Shown here in pieces: positions 11,901-25,430 of a stretch of 64,000 nt of DNA; position 1 is the first letter of the stretch, and every line of letters starts with the position of its first letter. Position numbers and translations under genes: made by a program. Below the pieces are notes generated by a model that made no database searches, had not been told where the DNA came from, and worked only from the letters and a program-made list of their open reading frames with translations. The DNA is taken from positions 682,001-746,000 of the forward strand of contig NC_070559.1 in NCBI RefSeq assembly GCF_026914185.1. The letters are read 5' to 3'. The stretch comes from Puccinia triticina (Eukaryota; Basidiomycota; Pucciniomycetes; Pucciniales; Pucciniaceae).

Positions 11901-12293
11901 GAGGTCGTTGGAAACCTATATGTCCGTGGCATGGTGGTTGGGTCAAAACCTAGTTAGGTCTGGGGAGATATAAGCTTCCCAAAGTAAGTTTAACTGGTGA
12001 CTTGGAGGCATTGTGAGGGAAGGGGATGTAAACTTAATTGTTTGGTAAGTTATGTACATATTTACATGCATTGTAACATGCATTGTGACATGGCATACTG
12101 TAAAATTACAGGCCACCGCATCCTAGCTGCAAAATTACAAAATTTACATTACAACATGTCACTTTACAATGAGTGGTTGGTACGACATAAATTGTAAAAC
12201 TAATTAAATAAGAGGTTTTGTACATATTTACGATGCCCCCACTTTACAATGGGGGGGCATTGTAAAACACAGTTTGTAAAAATAATTTACCCC
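8950..12293 (-). mobile_element. Complete Mutator-like element (MULE) with 9-bp target duplication
   Basis: Termini are GGGGATGTTTATTTTTACAA (left) and, reverse-complemented, GGGGTAAATTATTTTTACAA (right). The flanks carry the same 9 bp, CTAAAAAAC (8941-8949 and 12294-12302), the size typical of Mutator. Both subterminal regions (8950-9290 and 12030-12293) are packed with TTTACA/TGTAAA motifs, probably transposase-binding repeats. The interior (9508-11724, minus) is a multi-exon transposase gene with a GCM/WRKY-type zinc finger. The element is 3344 bp and structurally complete, but the gene is broken. Confidence 0.88.
9508..11724 (-). pseudogene. MULE-type transposase with GCM/WRKY-like zinc finger, decayed
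   Basis: Starts MPRRKK at 11724 with a proline-rich N terminus; exon 1 runs to about 11290. The next exon (~11119-10894) encodes a zinc-finger-like block with cysteines in KCPG, RCPGK, DSCSDTQC and a terminal RHQGVHKH, then a basic PDPLAKKDL stretch. Later exons (~10800-10090) read SDVTYQFFNSGYLL and CDDIGQWIPFQL, which resemble the catalytic region of rust MULE-like transposases. An Ala-rich basic tail lies at 9508-9759. TGA codons at 10979-10981 and 10714-10716 interrupt the reading where arginine would fit. Exon joins are approximate and the DDE part looks shortened. It could instead be a non-autonomous relic. Confidence 0.68.
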
Positions 12294-12527
12294 CTAAAAA
12301 ACATTTTTTTGGATTGCATGAGCCCTATATTCAAATAGGTCAGAAAATAATCTTCATTGGGATACAGATACATGCCAATACATTGCAGATACAGTATCTG
12401 TTTCAGTGTTGCTGTCAAGCACCAGCTAAAATACCCCATTGCAGCCTTCAGGGCAGCTAAAACACCTCATTCTCTTGTTACCCTGGAGCTAAAATGTCTC
12501 ATCCTTTTCTGTTTAAGGGGGCTCTCC

Positions 12528-12917
12528 TAGGGATGAAACCGGGTCAGGTTCAGGTTGGAAAACAGTGCCTGAACCCGACCTGGAATTTAGTGCGGGTCGG
12601 GTTGGGTTGGGTCAGTTTTGAAAATATGCTGCCCAAACCCAACCCAGCATCTTACTGTTTCTGGTCGGGTCGGTTTCTGACCCGACAGGTCTTGGGTCAA
12701 CCCAACCTAGTAGGCGCCAAAAACACCCAAATTTACTGTTGCAGGCATTGTAGTTGGGTCGCAGGCCAACCCAATTAGAAAATACGCTGTCCAAACCCGG
12801 CCCAAAAATCTAGTGGGTCTGTGGCGGGTTGGGTCAAAAACTAGTTTTTGAGACAAAAGCCAACCCAAACCCTGCCCCAGACCCAACACGGGTTGGGTAC
12901 CCAGCGGGTCAACCCTA
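12528..12917. mobile_element. hAT-type MITE, GGGTTGGGT-rich, 8-bp target duplication
   Basis: 390 bp from TAGGGATGAAACCGGGT to ...GCGGGTCAACCCTA, flanked by perfect GGCTCTCC (12520-12527 and 12918-12925). The interior is made of GGGTTGGGT/ACCCAACCC blocks in both orientations. It shares long interior stretches (GGCGCCAAAA, AGTTGGGTCGCAGGC) with the copy at 62168-62553. No coding capacity. Confidence 0.88.
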
Positions 12918-12932
12918 GGCTCTCCTTCCCCC

Positions 12933-13334
12933 AACAGTGTGTAGTTACTTTACTTTACAATATCTGAGGGATTTTTGTAAAGTAACTGCCCACTGTTATT
13001 GATAGCAGTAAACCGCAAACAGCGGGATCAAGTGTAACATAACGAGCCTCTTTTTTTGAGGCCGTTACAGGTAAAGTAATGTGTTATACAGCGATTACAC
13101 ATTATTGAGCAATAAAAGGCCAGATTGGCCCTATTTTGGCCTTTTATTGCTTGTTATCTTTCCCACTATCTGTTGCTCTGCGCTCAGATGTAGTAACAGT
13201 CATTGTAAAAAACAAAACCCTTGGTGTGATATTGATATTGCACTGCCGTTACCACTAACAATAACAATAATTGCCAGAAAGCATTACATTATTGTTACGT
13301 TAGGTGTTACTGTAGCAATGACTGCCCACTGTTG
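12933..13334. mobile_element. MITE copy A (AACAGTG-ended, hAT-like)
   Basis: Ends AACAGTGTGTAGTTACTTTA and ...CTGCCCACTGTTG, with CTTCCCCC directly repeated at both sides (12925-12932 and 13335-13342). Internally it has a near-palindromic AATAAAAGGCC...GGCCTTTTATT stem at 13111-13150. It is homologous to the copy at 13509-14751. No coding content. Confidence 0.75.
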
Positions 13335-13585
13335 CTTCCCCCCATTTGTAATTTCTCTCAGTAAACTACTTGCACTCAGCTTACTCCATAAAAGTACAAC
13401 ACTTGCTCACTCTACAATACTAGCCCCCTCTTTATTGTGGTTTTACCCCCTTACATATAAATTACAACCTCATTACAAACCTTACACATCAGCTACATCA
13501 CTATAAAAAGCAGTGGGTAGTTACTACACTTTACAATATCTGCACAATTTTTTTAAAGTAGCTATCCTGCTGTTACTTTTCCCAC

Positions 13586-14424
13586 TGTCAGCTCCGGTCT
13601 CTTATGTGACGCGGAGTTGATGGGATTTTGGATACGCGCTGTAACGGCTAATGTAGCGGCCAGCGGAAAAGGGGCCGCACTATAACCTAAAAGGCCAATG
13701 GGAATAAACCACACCTCGACGCTGAACAGCGGAGGGGCTAGCACCCTTATGTAATAAGGGGACGCGGCGAGATTACTCGAGCCTAGCGCCGTGGCTTACA
13801 CAAGGAATGAGCTTCTTGTCTTCTAGGATACAGGTGTTATAACACCCACCTGTACCTAGGGGAAAATACACGAAGAAGGAAAAAGCTGTAAAGGAAAAAG
13901 GTTAGTAGATTATATAAAACCCCACTCACTTTTATGGTTTAAAGTAAGGTTAGCAGGTTTGTATGTGTAATAATCTTGGGGGGAAAGATCCCCCCCTTTT
14001 ATATTACAGGATCAGCTCCCTCCTTCGAGTCAAGGTCCTGAGGGATCCTTAACTCCAAGGAGGTGTGAACACGGAATTCAGAAGGGGATTTACATAAATA
14101 TGTATGTAATCACCCTATTTGTACATATATTAAGCTTAATCAGGATAAATACACAGAGAGATAAGATTATCTCTCTCTGTATAAACAGATATGTAATCAA
14201 TGTGAAATAAGGTTAATTACATACTCAAAAGAGTGTGAAATATGTACTAAACACATAATAATAGCACATTGAAATAAAAGGTACACAATTAATGTAATGA
14301 CAGGGAATTGAACTCTTGACTGTATGTACATGAGTCAATCATTGAAGAAGTCTTTTAACCATTAGGCTATAAGACATGTACTCTGCATTGTAGACACATG
14401 GACTTAGTGTCTCAGTGTCTGACA
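13586..14424. repeat. Solo LTR, 839 bp, nested in a MITE
   Basis: TGTCAG...CTGACA termini with perfect 5-bp target duplication CCCAC (13581-13585 and 14425-14429). It lies inside MITE copy B, so it is younger than that MITE. The sequence includes a GGGG/CCCC hairpin (GGGGGGAAAGATCCCCCCC, 13978-13996) and a tRNA-like stretch on the minus strand. Orientation is not determined. A different LTR family from the 350-bp one. Confidence 0.88.
14295..14378 (-). other. tRNA-like sequence (pol III A and B box) inside the solo LTR
   Basis: On the minus strand an A-box-like TAGCCTAATGGTTAAAAG is followed ~55 nt later by a B-box-like GAGTTCAATTCC. The acceptor and T stems do not pair well, so it is not a functional tRNA. 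It could be a tRNA-derived SINE piece or chance. Confidence 0.3.
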
Positions 14425-14759
14425 CCCACCGTTATCATTAGCAGTAACGCGCATAAAGCGACATGACAGGTAAAGTAAAAAGCATTTTTTTTGAGGCCAT
14501 TACTAGTAAAGCAACGCGTTATCAAGCAATAAAAGGCCAGATTAACCCTTTTTTTGCCTTTTATTGCTTTTTATCTCGCCTGAGGTCTTTTGCTCTTTGC
14601 TAAGATATTGCAACAGCCGCCCAAAAAAATTATCCCCTTGCTGTGATATAGTTATTGCACAGCTGTTACCAGTAACAAAAACAATAAAGGCAAGAAATTG
14701 TTACATTATTTTTATGTTACGTGTTACCATAGCAATAACTACCCACTGTTGCTATAAAT

Positions 14760-15416
14760 CTTAAGCCACCTGCTCAAAGTAGGCTATCTTTTGATACACC
14801 TCCCCTATCACTACATTAAACCTTCCAACCTGAGATCGGGGGGCTTGTTTTAGTTTCTAGTGACCCAGGAAAGGCAGATGTTCCCTCATACATCCCTTTC
14901 CGCACTCAGCACAAGGCTCTCAGGAACACTTTTGAGCTTTAAACTGGCTCCATAATGCTCCGCTCCAACATTGTTTTTCATTTCTCACAGTTTTTTCCTT
15001 TCTTTTCTTTTGTGTTGTTGTGCGTGGGATTTGTTGTGAGGTCTGTGCGTTTGTCACACGTGAGGATAGGATGAAACCTTCCATGAAATGCTCCGCCCGG
15101 AGAACAAGTGTGATTCCACACTTGGAGCATGGGTTGGCATGGGAATTTTCTTATCCAAGGGATAACCATCAAAGTTTCTTGATCAATCTTCATTGTTTAA
15201 TTCTTGTGGAGTCTTCTCTGCCCTTGTCTTCTTGCTTTCTGGACCTCAATAAGCCAACAAAGCCTCTGCCAGGCTTCCAACCTCTGCATATAATTTGAAA
15301 TCCAACCCAACCAAACCACCTATCAATTTTGATTTCCCTTTTTTCTCATAATCTGGACCAACATAGAGGGCAGCCTAAACAGCAACTTTCTTCCCCTCTC
15401 CCTACTGCCTCCGCCT
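14760..15416. other. No gene seen
   Basis: Unique-looking moderately AT-rich sequence without recognisable coding features; short frames on both strands only. Confidence 0.45.
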
Positions 15417-15421
15417 AGGAT

Positions 15422-15715
15422 CAACACTGGGAAGTTACACTATCCAGGTTGCTTGGATGTCATTTAGTTATCCAGTCCTGCGTAATGTGAAAAACAACAT
15501 AAATAGAATCTGTGGGTGTCACAAGAAAGCTTGAATGTTTCTCAACATGATGGGACCTAATTTCTTCAAAGAAATTCATGTTTTTGTTTTTGAAATATCA
15601 CTTTTGTCATCAAAAATTAGTTATCTAGCCTAAGTTACCCAGATAACTAATTTTTGTTCACAAAAATGATATTTCAACATGAAAAATAGGAGTTTCTCGT
15701 AACTTCCCAGTGTTG
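15422..15715. mobile_element. Foldback MITE with 5-bp target duplication
   Basis: Ends CAACACTGGGAAGTTAC and its exact reverse complement, flanked by AGGAT on both sides (15417-15421 and 15716-15720). The centre is a long hairpin: ATCAAAAATTAGTTATCT is complementary to AGATAACTAATTTTTGTT around 15610-15660. 294 bp, no coding capacity. Superfamily not assigned. Confidence 0.78.
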
Positions 15716-15773
15716 AGGATGCACGTAGTCCCATAGCGTCTGTATCCTAGTTGCTAAAGGCAGGACTCTAGTA

Positions 15774-16807
15774 CACTGCAAGAAAAACTCTAGAAACTGC
15801 TTGCAGTTGAGATGCAAGAGCTCAAGGCAAGCTGTGCCTCATGCAAGAATCAAGCACTGGTTGATTCCATGCACATTGCATAATCTATGCAAGAGTGAGT
15901 CTAAGGTACAAAAAACTGAGTACAGGCTCCAAAATACTGAGTTGATACCTGTGTGAATTCCTCTTTCATGTCAAAATTTCCCTTTCATGTGAAAATTCCC
16001 CTTTCATGTGCACATACCCCTTTCATGTACACATACCCCTTTCATGTGCACATACCCCTTTCATGTGCACATATCCCTTTTTTATGCATTCACCCCTTTC
16101 ATAATGTGTACATACCCCCTTATGTGCACATACCCTTTTCACATGCGTGTATCCCTTTCATGTGCATGTATCCCTTTCACAATGTGTAAATACTCCTTTC
16201 ATCATGCATTCATGACCCGATTTCCCCTTTGAGTTTTTTACATCCCTTACAATACCCCTTTCATCATTCATTTTTACATACCCCTTTGATTTTTACATAT
16301 CCCTTTCATGTGCAAATACCTCTTACTGAACATACCCCTTTCATGCATACATACCCCTTTCATGTATACATAGACCTTTCATGCATACATACCCCTTTCA
16401 TACATGCATACCCCTTTCATGCATACATACCCCTTTCATCATGTGTACATATCCCTTTTATGTGTTAATACATCTTCTCACATTCCCCTTTGATGCATAC
16501 ATATTTCTTTCATATGTACAAATCCCTTTCATGTGTACATACCTTTTTTATATTATTCTGGCTGGATTCAATGGCTCAGTGAGTGTTTACTAATGAAAGC
16601 AAATAAAAGGGTGCTCGGGGGGATGCTCATTTGCCTCAGTCTACTGCATGAGCACTACAGCATGTTCAGCATTGAGATGCTGAACAAGGTACACACTCAA
16701 GGTGCACCAGCAGGGAATTTGGGTGCTTGACTCCAGCTTGAGCTGAGGCTTGATTCAAGCTTGCTGCATCTCAACTGCAAGCAGTTTCTAGAGTTTTTCT
16801 TGCAGTG
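15774..16807. mobile_element. CACTG-ended (CACTA-like) non-autonomous element carrying a minisatellite
   Basis: Long terminal inverted repeats begin CACTGCAAGAAAAACTCTAG and continue about 45 bp; 3-bp target duplication GTA (15771-15773 and 16808-16810). CACTR ends with a 3-bp duplication are the hallmark of the CACTA/CMC superfamily. The interior has no transposase; most of it is a degenerate array (15960-16550). Its left ~190 bp match the right end of the 35520-38117 element in inverted orientation, so both are the same family. Confidence 0.85.
15960..16550 (+). repeat. Degenerate minisatellite, CCCTTTCATG-type units
   Basis: About 30 imperfect units of roughly 18-21 bp of the form CATACCCCTTTCATGTG. 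Open frames of PFHVHIPLS-type across it are only translations of the repeat. The same motif on the other strand fills parts of 35520-38117. Confidence 0.9.
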
Positions 16808-17100
16808 GTATGTGTTTCAGCATAGCTGAGGTTGTGAGTTCAACTCTCACCAGACACATCTTCATTTTACAGTCTCTACAAACCCCAGCAGCAAAATGTG
16901 CATGAAAAAAAGGTTGAGATTTTCTTGAAAGCAGGCCTTTCCTTTGAAGATGGGGCCATTTATCACCATCCAGCCCCCTTAGAGTGGTGTAAAAAACAAC
17001 TCAAAAACCAATCTGATCCTTTCTGCAATGGCTTGTGCCTACCTTGGATGTTCAGGAAGCTCTTGTGCAGCAGAAATATTATTCTCCACTGACCCAAATG

Positions 17101-17817
17101 TAGGGATGTAAACTGCTTGGGTTTGGTTCAAAAAATTGTCCCCAAATCTGACCCAATGTGAACACTGGGTTGGGTTGGGTTTGGACAAAAATTCAAATCT
17201 ACTCCCCAAACCCAAATACATTGATGAGCAGTTGGGTCCAGGTTGGTTTGGTGTTGGGTCTTGGGCCAACCCAAGCTTTTTTGCCAAGGCAAACTCAGAA
17301 ATGACTGTGGATTTCAACAGTGAAAGTTGGGTTGCTTTAGGATGCTCCTGGAGTAGCTACCTCTTTCTGAGTGTTGGGGGCAGATTCATTCACCTTGATT
17401 TCAGCAGACTCCAAGGTTGACAATGATGTAATAATACTGGGTGCTTTTTTGATTGTGTAATTTGTGATTGAGTCTGTATGTGGTAGTGGGAGTGGACTTA
17501 AGCCTGGATGGCAGAATATCTCATTAACATATTGCAGCCCCTGAAGGTGTCCTAGGGGCTCCAGTCAGCAATACATGTCATAAATACATGCATTATTATG
17601 TGTACATCTAGAAATTAAGCCACCATGAACTTTCCCAATCCGGTCTCAATTTGGTTCATGGGTCAACCCAAATGGAAAAAACCTTGCCCAAACCCAATCC
17701 AATTATCTAATTGGGTCTCAATGGGTTGGGTTGGGCTGTATTTTCAAAGAGAGTCCTGAAGGCTGCCTGAACCCAACTCAGAACCCATTGGGTTGACTAA
17801 ACCCATTTACATCTCTA
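17101..17817. mobile_element. hAT-type MITE relative, GGGTTGGGT-rich, diverged
   Basis: Ends TAGGGATGTAAACTGCTTGGG and ...CCCATTTACATCTCTA are imperfect inverted repeats, and the outer ~180 bp at each side are GGGTTGGG/CCCAACCC blocks like those at 12528-12917. The centre (17290-17620) is unrelated sequence. No clear target duplication. Lower confidence than the other two copies. Confidence 0.55.
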
Positions 17818-17820
17818 GCT

Positions 17821-18630
17821 TCCAATGTATGTAGCAGTATTAGTAACCCAGGTAGATTGCTCCCTTCAACCATGTCATGCTGTGTCAGCAGCCTCATGTA
17901 TTTATGTGAAAGGGTGCCTCTTACAGGTGAATTTGGGGTGACTATAAAAGCTTTGGCAGCTGTGGTACCCACAGAACCAAAAAGAGATAGTATTTTCTTT
18001 CTGCAGTTTTCTTGTTAGAAGTAACCAGTAAAAACTTTCACCCTTGCTAACATAATTGAAATTAGCTACTTTTCTTGCTTCAATAATGTAACAAGCCTTT
18101 TTTTCTCTTGAAAAAAAAACCAACAGTACCATACCAAGCTACTGTTACTGGTAATGTTACCAATAACAATGAAAAAAATACATTTCTGTTTTGGTAGCCT
18201 TTACCAGTACCATAACCAATCATTGTTGCCAGGAAAAAGTTGTGTTTTTTTGTTATTTTTTGTAAAATTGGGGTTCCAACTTCTTTTTCAGGATTTGACT
18301 TCCAACTCCCAAAAAGTCCCTATGCCAATTGTTGGTCTGGGGACCAGATCAGGATGTCAAAATCTTGCACTCTCAACATCCACTACTTGAGTTGTAATTT
18401 TAATTTTTGGGAGTCAATCAATCAAGCCCCTATTTTTTTCTATTTTGATGATTCAGCAATTGTAAACAAGCAGGACAGAAAGCAGTGGGGGGACGGGCAA
18501 AGTGGTTCCTTCTGTTTCTTCTTTTTTAGAAGAGGCAAGTAGCACTGCGGGGTGGGCCTTGTAATTAGATGGCTTGGAATTGGAAGCTGGGTAAGATAGA
18601 TGTGGATTAAAGTTGAGTCTGAGTGTGAAA
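17821..18630. other. Spacer 3' of ERG2
   Basis: No gene recognised. AT-rich with homopolymer runs. It separates the transposon-dense left part from the gene island. Confidence 0.5.
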
Positions 18631-19655
18631 TCAGATCTTTCCGGCCAACAGGTTCCTGATTATTTCACGAGCAGTGATCCTAATGGTATGATAAACGGTG
18701 ATCAAGTCAAAGGTAGACAAGACCGAATCGGCCAATCCAAACGGTAACATTGGGGGAATCCAACCTGTCATACATTGTATTTGTTTTTGCTTTTGTTTTT
18801 GAGGGCGGGAAGATATCAAAAAATTAGATCAAATTAACCATTTTCCAGTGATGGTTTTTATGTTTACAGCTAGGTGGCAGAGAAAAAGACCAAAGCGTAC
18901 CCTGAGCTAGTTCCAGAGCCCAGCACCCATCATCGGGCATCTTGTACTGTTTCACTTCACCTCTTTTGAGGTGGTGAACCGAGCCCTTCTTGTAAACTTC
19001 AGCTTGCAAGCTACCTGCTGCGAAAGCAGTCTGTTGGCCAGAGAGGATATGAAAGTAATCGTCGGCAGTATGGCGGCCACTATGACCTTCGGTTCCGATC
19101 GGGGTTCCAAAGATGATCAGATACTCGGTAATGGAGGCGTGGATGATGTACATCGCACCCATCGCGCCGCCGGCATTGTTGAAGACCCATTCTGACGGGT
19201 AGGGTGACGCGCTTTGGGTGGGGTCGGGGAACGGGTTGGCGGTGATGTGCGCCTTGAGTTTAGGTTGGGACTCGAAGGTCTTGATAATGTGGTGGACGAC
19301 GCTCGAAGTCGAATTGGGGTATCGATCGATGGCTTCTAGGGCGATTTGATGGACCTCGGTGGGATCAAATATATACCATCGCGACTTAACAAGACGAACA
19401 GGTGATGGGCCCACACCAAAGCAAACTGAGGTGCATCAGGGATCACAAGCAGGTGTCTCGAGAAGTGAGTTTCAGACAGACCTTGATTGCATCCGCCCAA
19501 CGGTAGACCCCCAGAAAGACGGCACTGAAGATGGTCAGCAGGAGTGTCCGACGGGTGATTGATACCAAGGTCGAGGTTGGAGGCTGCTTCTGGATGTGAA
19601 TTGCCTTCGGGCGCGAGCCGGACGCGACTCGGGGGCCGAATACAGATCGATTCAT
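18631..19655 (-). CDS. ERG2: C-8 sterol isomerase (ERG2 / sigma-1 receptor family)
   Basis: Three exons: 19655-19482, 19384-18901, 18764-18631, joined by GT-AG introns that keep frame, giving 263 residues. Residues ~35-58 form a hydrophobic membrane anchor (LLLTIFSAVFLGVY). The family core is clear: WVFNNAGGAMGAMYIIHAS, EYLIIFGTPIGTEGHSGRHT and DDYFHILSG, including the conserved acidic and histidine residues of the active-site region. The C terminus GWIPPMLPFGLADSVLSTFD is the usual ERG2 tail. The enzyme moves the sterol double bond from C8 to C7 in ergosterol synthesis in the ER membrane. Length is slightly above yeast ERG2 because of the N-terminal extension, so a later start is possible. 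Intact as read. Confidence 0.93.
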
Positions 19656-20710
19656 GTCGGAGTTTGGAGCTATACGGATTCAGTTGGGGGGAATATGGTT
19701 GCAGGAGGCTGCTGTTCTCGCTGGTTGTTGATGGGGCTTTTGCTCCTACCGAGTCGGTCGAAGTGGCTCATGACGGGGCAGGGCTGGAATCAGTGGATGG
19801 TTAAATATCTCCGGAAGCGGCAAGTCCCGAACTCCGCCAAGTCACGACGATTTTGGATATCTTCCCCCTCTAAACCAAGGCCATCGACGTTAGGAGGCTC
19901 AAGAGAACCATGTGAAGGGCAACCAAAGCATCTCATCAAAACCCAGAGACTCTATTGCCAGTCTTCAGCTCATGGCGGCCGGCTCTGGAACTCTCCTGGC
20001 TGATTCTTGACCCTGAAGATTCGCATCGATTTCCCGATTCCCACTTTTAAATCAGCCCCAGTGCCCTTCAGGAGACAAGCTTGACATTTGAAACATCGGC
20101 ATAGTCGCATGTCAAGGCCTTCTGCAAGAGCCTTGAACTGTATTTTTTCTAGCCATGCCGACCAGAACATGATCTAGAATGTTAGAAAAATACACTCTAG
20201 ACTGCAAACGTTCATGACTTTCACGCATCAAAACAACTCCAACGTTTGTAATTCCTTGGGGGCCCGGCAATGACTCCGGGCCTGTGATGTTCGACGCGAC
20301 GCTGGACCAGGGTGACTGGCATACGTCTCACTGTTCAGGCCGGGCCACCGGGAGTGCCGGAGAACGGCTCGATAGTGGATTCCTCGTCATCCTTGCCTCG
20401 GCCCCACGGACATTCACCAACCGTCGCCCCGGAGAGATTGGTGAGATCCCGTGGCAAGCGAGGTTGCAATTACTCTTCTACTTGTATTATAGCCATCCCA
20501 CCGGGCAGGCATTTCCAATGTCTAATTAAAGGTTTTTCTTGAGTTGCGAAATAAATTTCAGATTTTCTTTCTTTTTGAAAGATTTACAACCAGGCGCAAA
20601 GCGAAATAGTAATACAATACATACAAACCATCTATGAAGCGTGGTCGAGGACAGCTGCTGGTCGTCGAGTTGGAAGACAAGTGCTGCGCAAAGTTTTGAG
20701 GTATTGTCGA
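19656..20710. other. Intergenic region between ERG2 and the RecQ gene
   Basis: It serves as the ERG2 upstream region and the RecQ 3' flank. Open frames up to 135 codons exist on the plus strand near 19.6-20.0 kb but look like antisense or chance frames and have no recognisable domain. Confidence 0.45.
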
Positions 20711-23938
<3,228 letters not shown>

Positions 23939-25430
23939 GATACGTATCTGGCCTTGGCCGAGACTCGGGAGTGTTCGAATGCCAGGTCGATGGTCGATGG
24001 TTGGGCTGACACGTTGGTTGGCGGGGTGTTTGTCAAATTGTCCCTACCCGCGGCCTTCGAGGTGGCCGAGACATTCCTCAAACAGCCAACCTGAGCTTCA
24101 TTTCATTCCGTCAATCCACGCGCATATATGCAACTTTGTTCAAGTTCAGTCTTGAACACTGAGTTGCAAAAGTGCATGCAAGCCACACCACACCCCCAAA
24201 TCCTGCTTGAATGTTTTTTGGAAAGTTGGTGTTAAGACTTGAACACAAACTTGCAAAAGTACATGCAAGTTGTGCATGGCCAACTTTGAATCATCCTATC
24301 CAAGCTAGTTCGGCACAAAGCAGCAAGAACAATCAAAGGACCTCATGATGAAGGAGGAGGAAACACCCACGGCCGCCGGCACCTCCGGGGATCATGAGCG
24401 TGACTCGGGCCCCACAGGTTACCGGACCGGTCATGAAAATTCAATCAGAACAACCAATCGGACCAATCGGTGTCACGCCTGTCACGCCTTGCCTGCAGTC
24501 ATCAATCGATGACTGTACGAGTTCATCGCAGGTAGCGACAGCGTTGATTAGGCACTATGTGCTTTGGTCTTGTGCCACGCTGAGGGAACATCCGTCTAGG
24601 TGACTGGTCACAGTGTGTTTCCCAATCATCAAAATGCAAGGCCATGAGATGTGTGACAAGCTTGATTGTGCGGCATTGAGCCGGTGCGGATTCATAAGAG
24701 TCGGAAAGTGCGATGTAAATACCATCCTTATGTTTCCTTTATGCTCACTCACCAGATGGTACGATGACTGCTCAGTCCAATGATGCCTAATGATAGCTAA
24801 TGATGCCATGTCCTGAATCCCGTCGACTCATCCAACGAGCTATCCTGTTATGGATGAGCTGGTCAGCCCAGCTATATATCGGTCAAGCCAAGCAGTTTGG
24901 GAAGTTCACCGTGCCCACCAACATTGGACACGCAAGGGGGGCATACGCGCTACCACTGATTGACTTTTTCGGATTTTCTCATCAAGAGGCGTGTACATAG
25001 ATGCCTAACCCTTTTGAGCACACCAAGATTTCTGGAGTAAGGGAGAACGTCTGACCGTGCGTGGCGCTACAGTCAATGTAAGTTTTGGCTCTCTTGCCTC
25101 GTGGGCTCTCGTGGGTCACCCTGCGAAGAGTTGTCGATTTCAGGCTTGGTTACTTGCGCAAGGTGGTCACCCGCGTCTTGGATGCTCCTCAAAGTGAAAG
25201 TCAATGATTTTAACAGGGTCAAAGCCCAGTAAACCGATAAGAATATAACGAATCTGATCTCCTCTGACCGGAAATGAGCCCCAAAGAGTCCTTGAAATAC
25301 CCCTTGATCCATTTCTGTCGTTTTTCTCAACACAAATCATCACTTTGACGCCTTACGAAGCTCTGTCATCTCTTCCTTCCTTTGGATCCTTTAGATCTTC
25401 TATACTATTGACACCCGAGGCCGAAGATTC
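23939..25430. other. Divergent intergenic region (RecQ / sedolisin)
   Basis: No gene recognised. It holds the upstream regions of both divergent genes. A repeated TTGCAAAAGTRCATGCAAG phrase occurs at 24165-24182 and 24253-24270. Confidence 0.5.

Larger units (their letters stand above)
13509..14751. mobile_element. MITE copy B, split by a solo LTR
   Basis: Left part 13509-13585 and right part 14425-14751 align with the left and right parts of MITE copy A. Flanks CTATAAAA (13501-13508) and CTATAAAT (14752-14759) are an 8-bp duplication with one mismatch. The middle 13586-14424 is a later LTR insertion. The same AATAAAAGGC stem is seen at 14527-14570. Confidence 0.75.
15736..16857 (+). other. 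tRNA-like sequence split by the CACTG element
   Basis: With the element and one GTA copy removed, 15736-15773 joins 16811-16857 to give ~85 nt. GCGTCTG (15736-15742) can pair with CAGACAC (16851-16857) except one C-A; TCCT...AGGA forms a D-stem with AGTTGCTAAAGGC as loop; GTGAG-TTCAACT-CTCAC (16834-16850) is a perfect T-arm. The anticodon arm cannot be resolved. Probably a tRNA pseudogene or SINE head. Confidence 0.4.

Noticed and set aside
13586..14424. Reading the solo LTR as part of the surrounding MITE
   Set aside because: Perfect CCCAC duplication and TGTCAG...CTGACA ends show a separate later insertion.
15960..16550. Possible CRISPR-like regular repeat array
   Set aside because: No unique spacers; units are contiguous and degenerate, and the genome is eukaryotic.
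15953..16593. Series of ORFs reading PFHVHIPLS-type peptides
   Set aside because: They are translations of the minisatellite in overlapping frames; no start context, splice sites or family.
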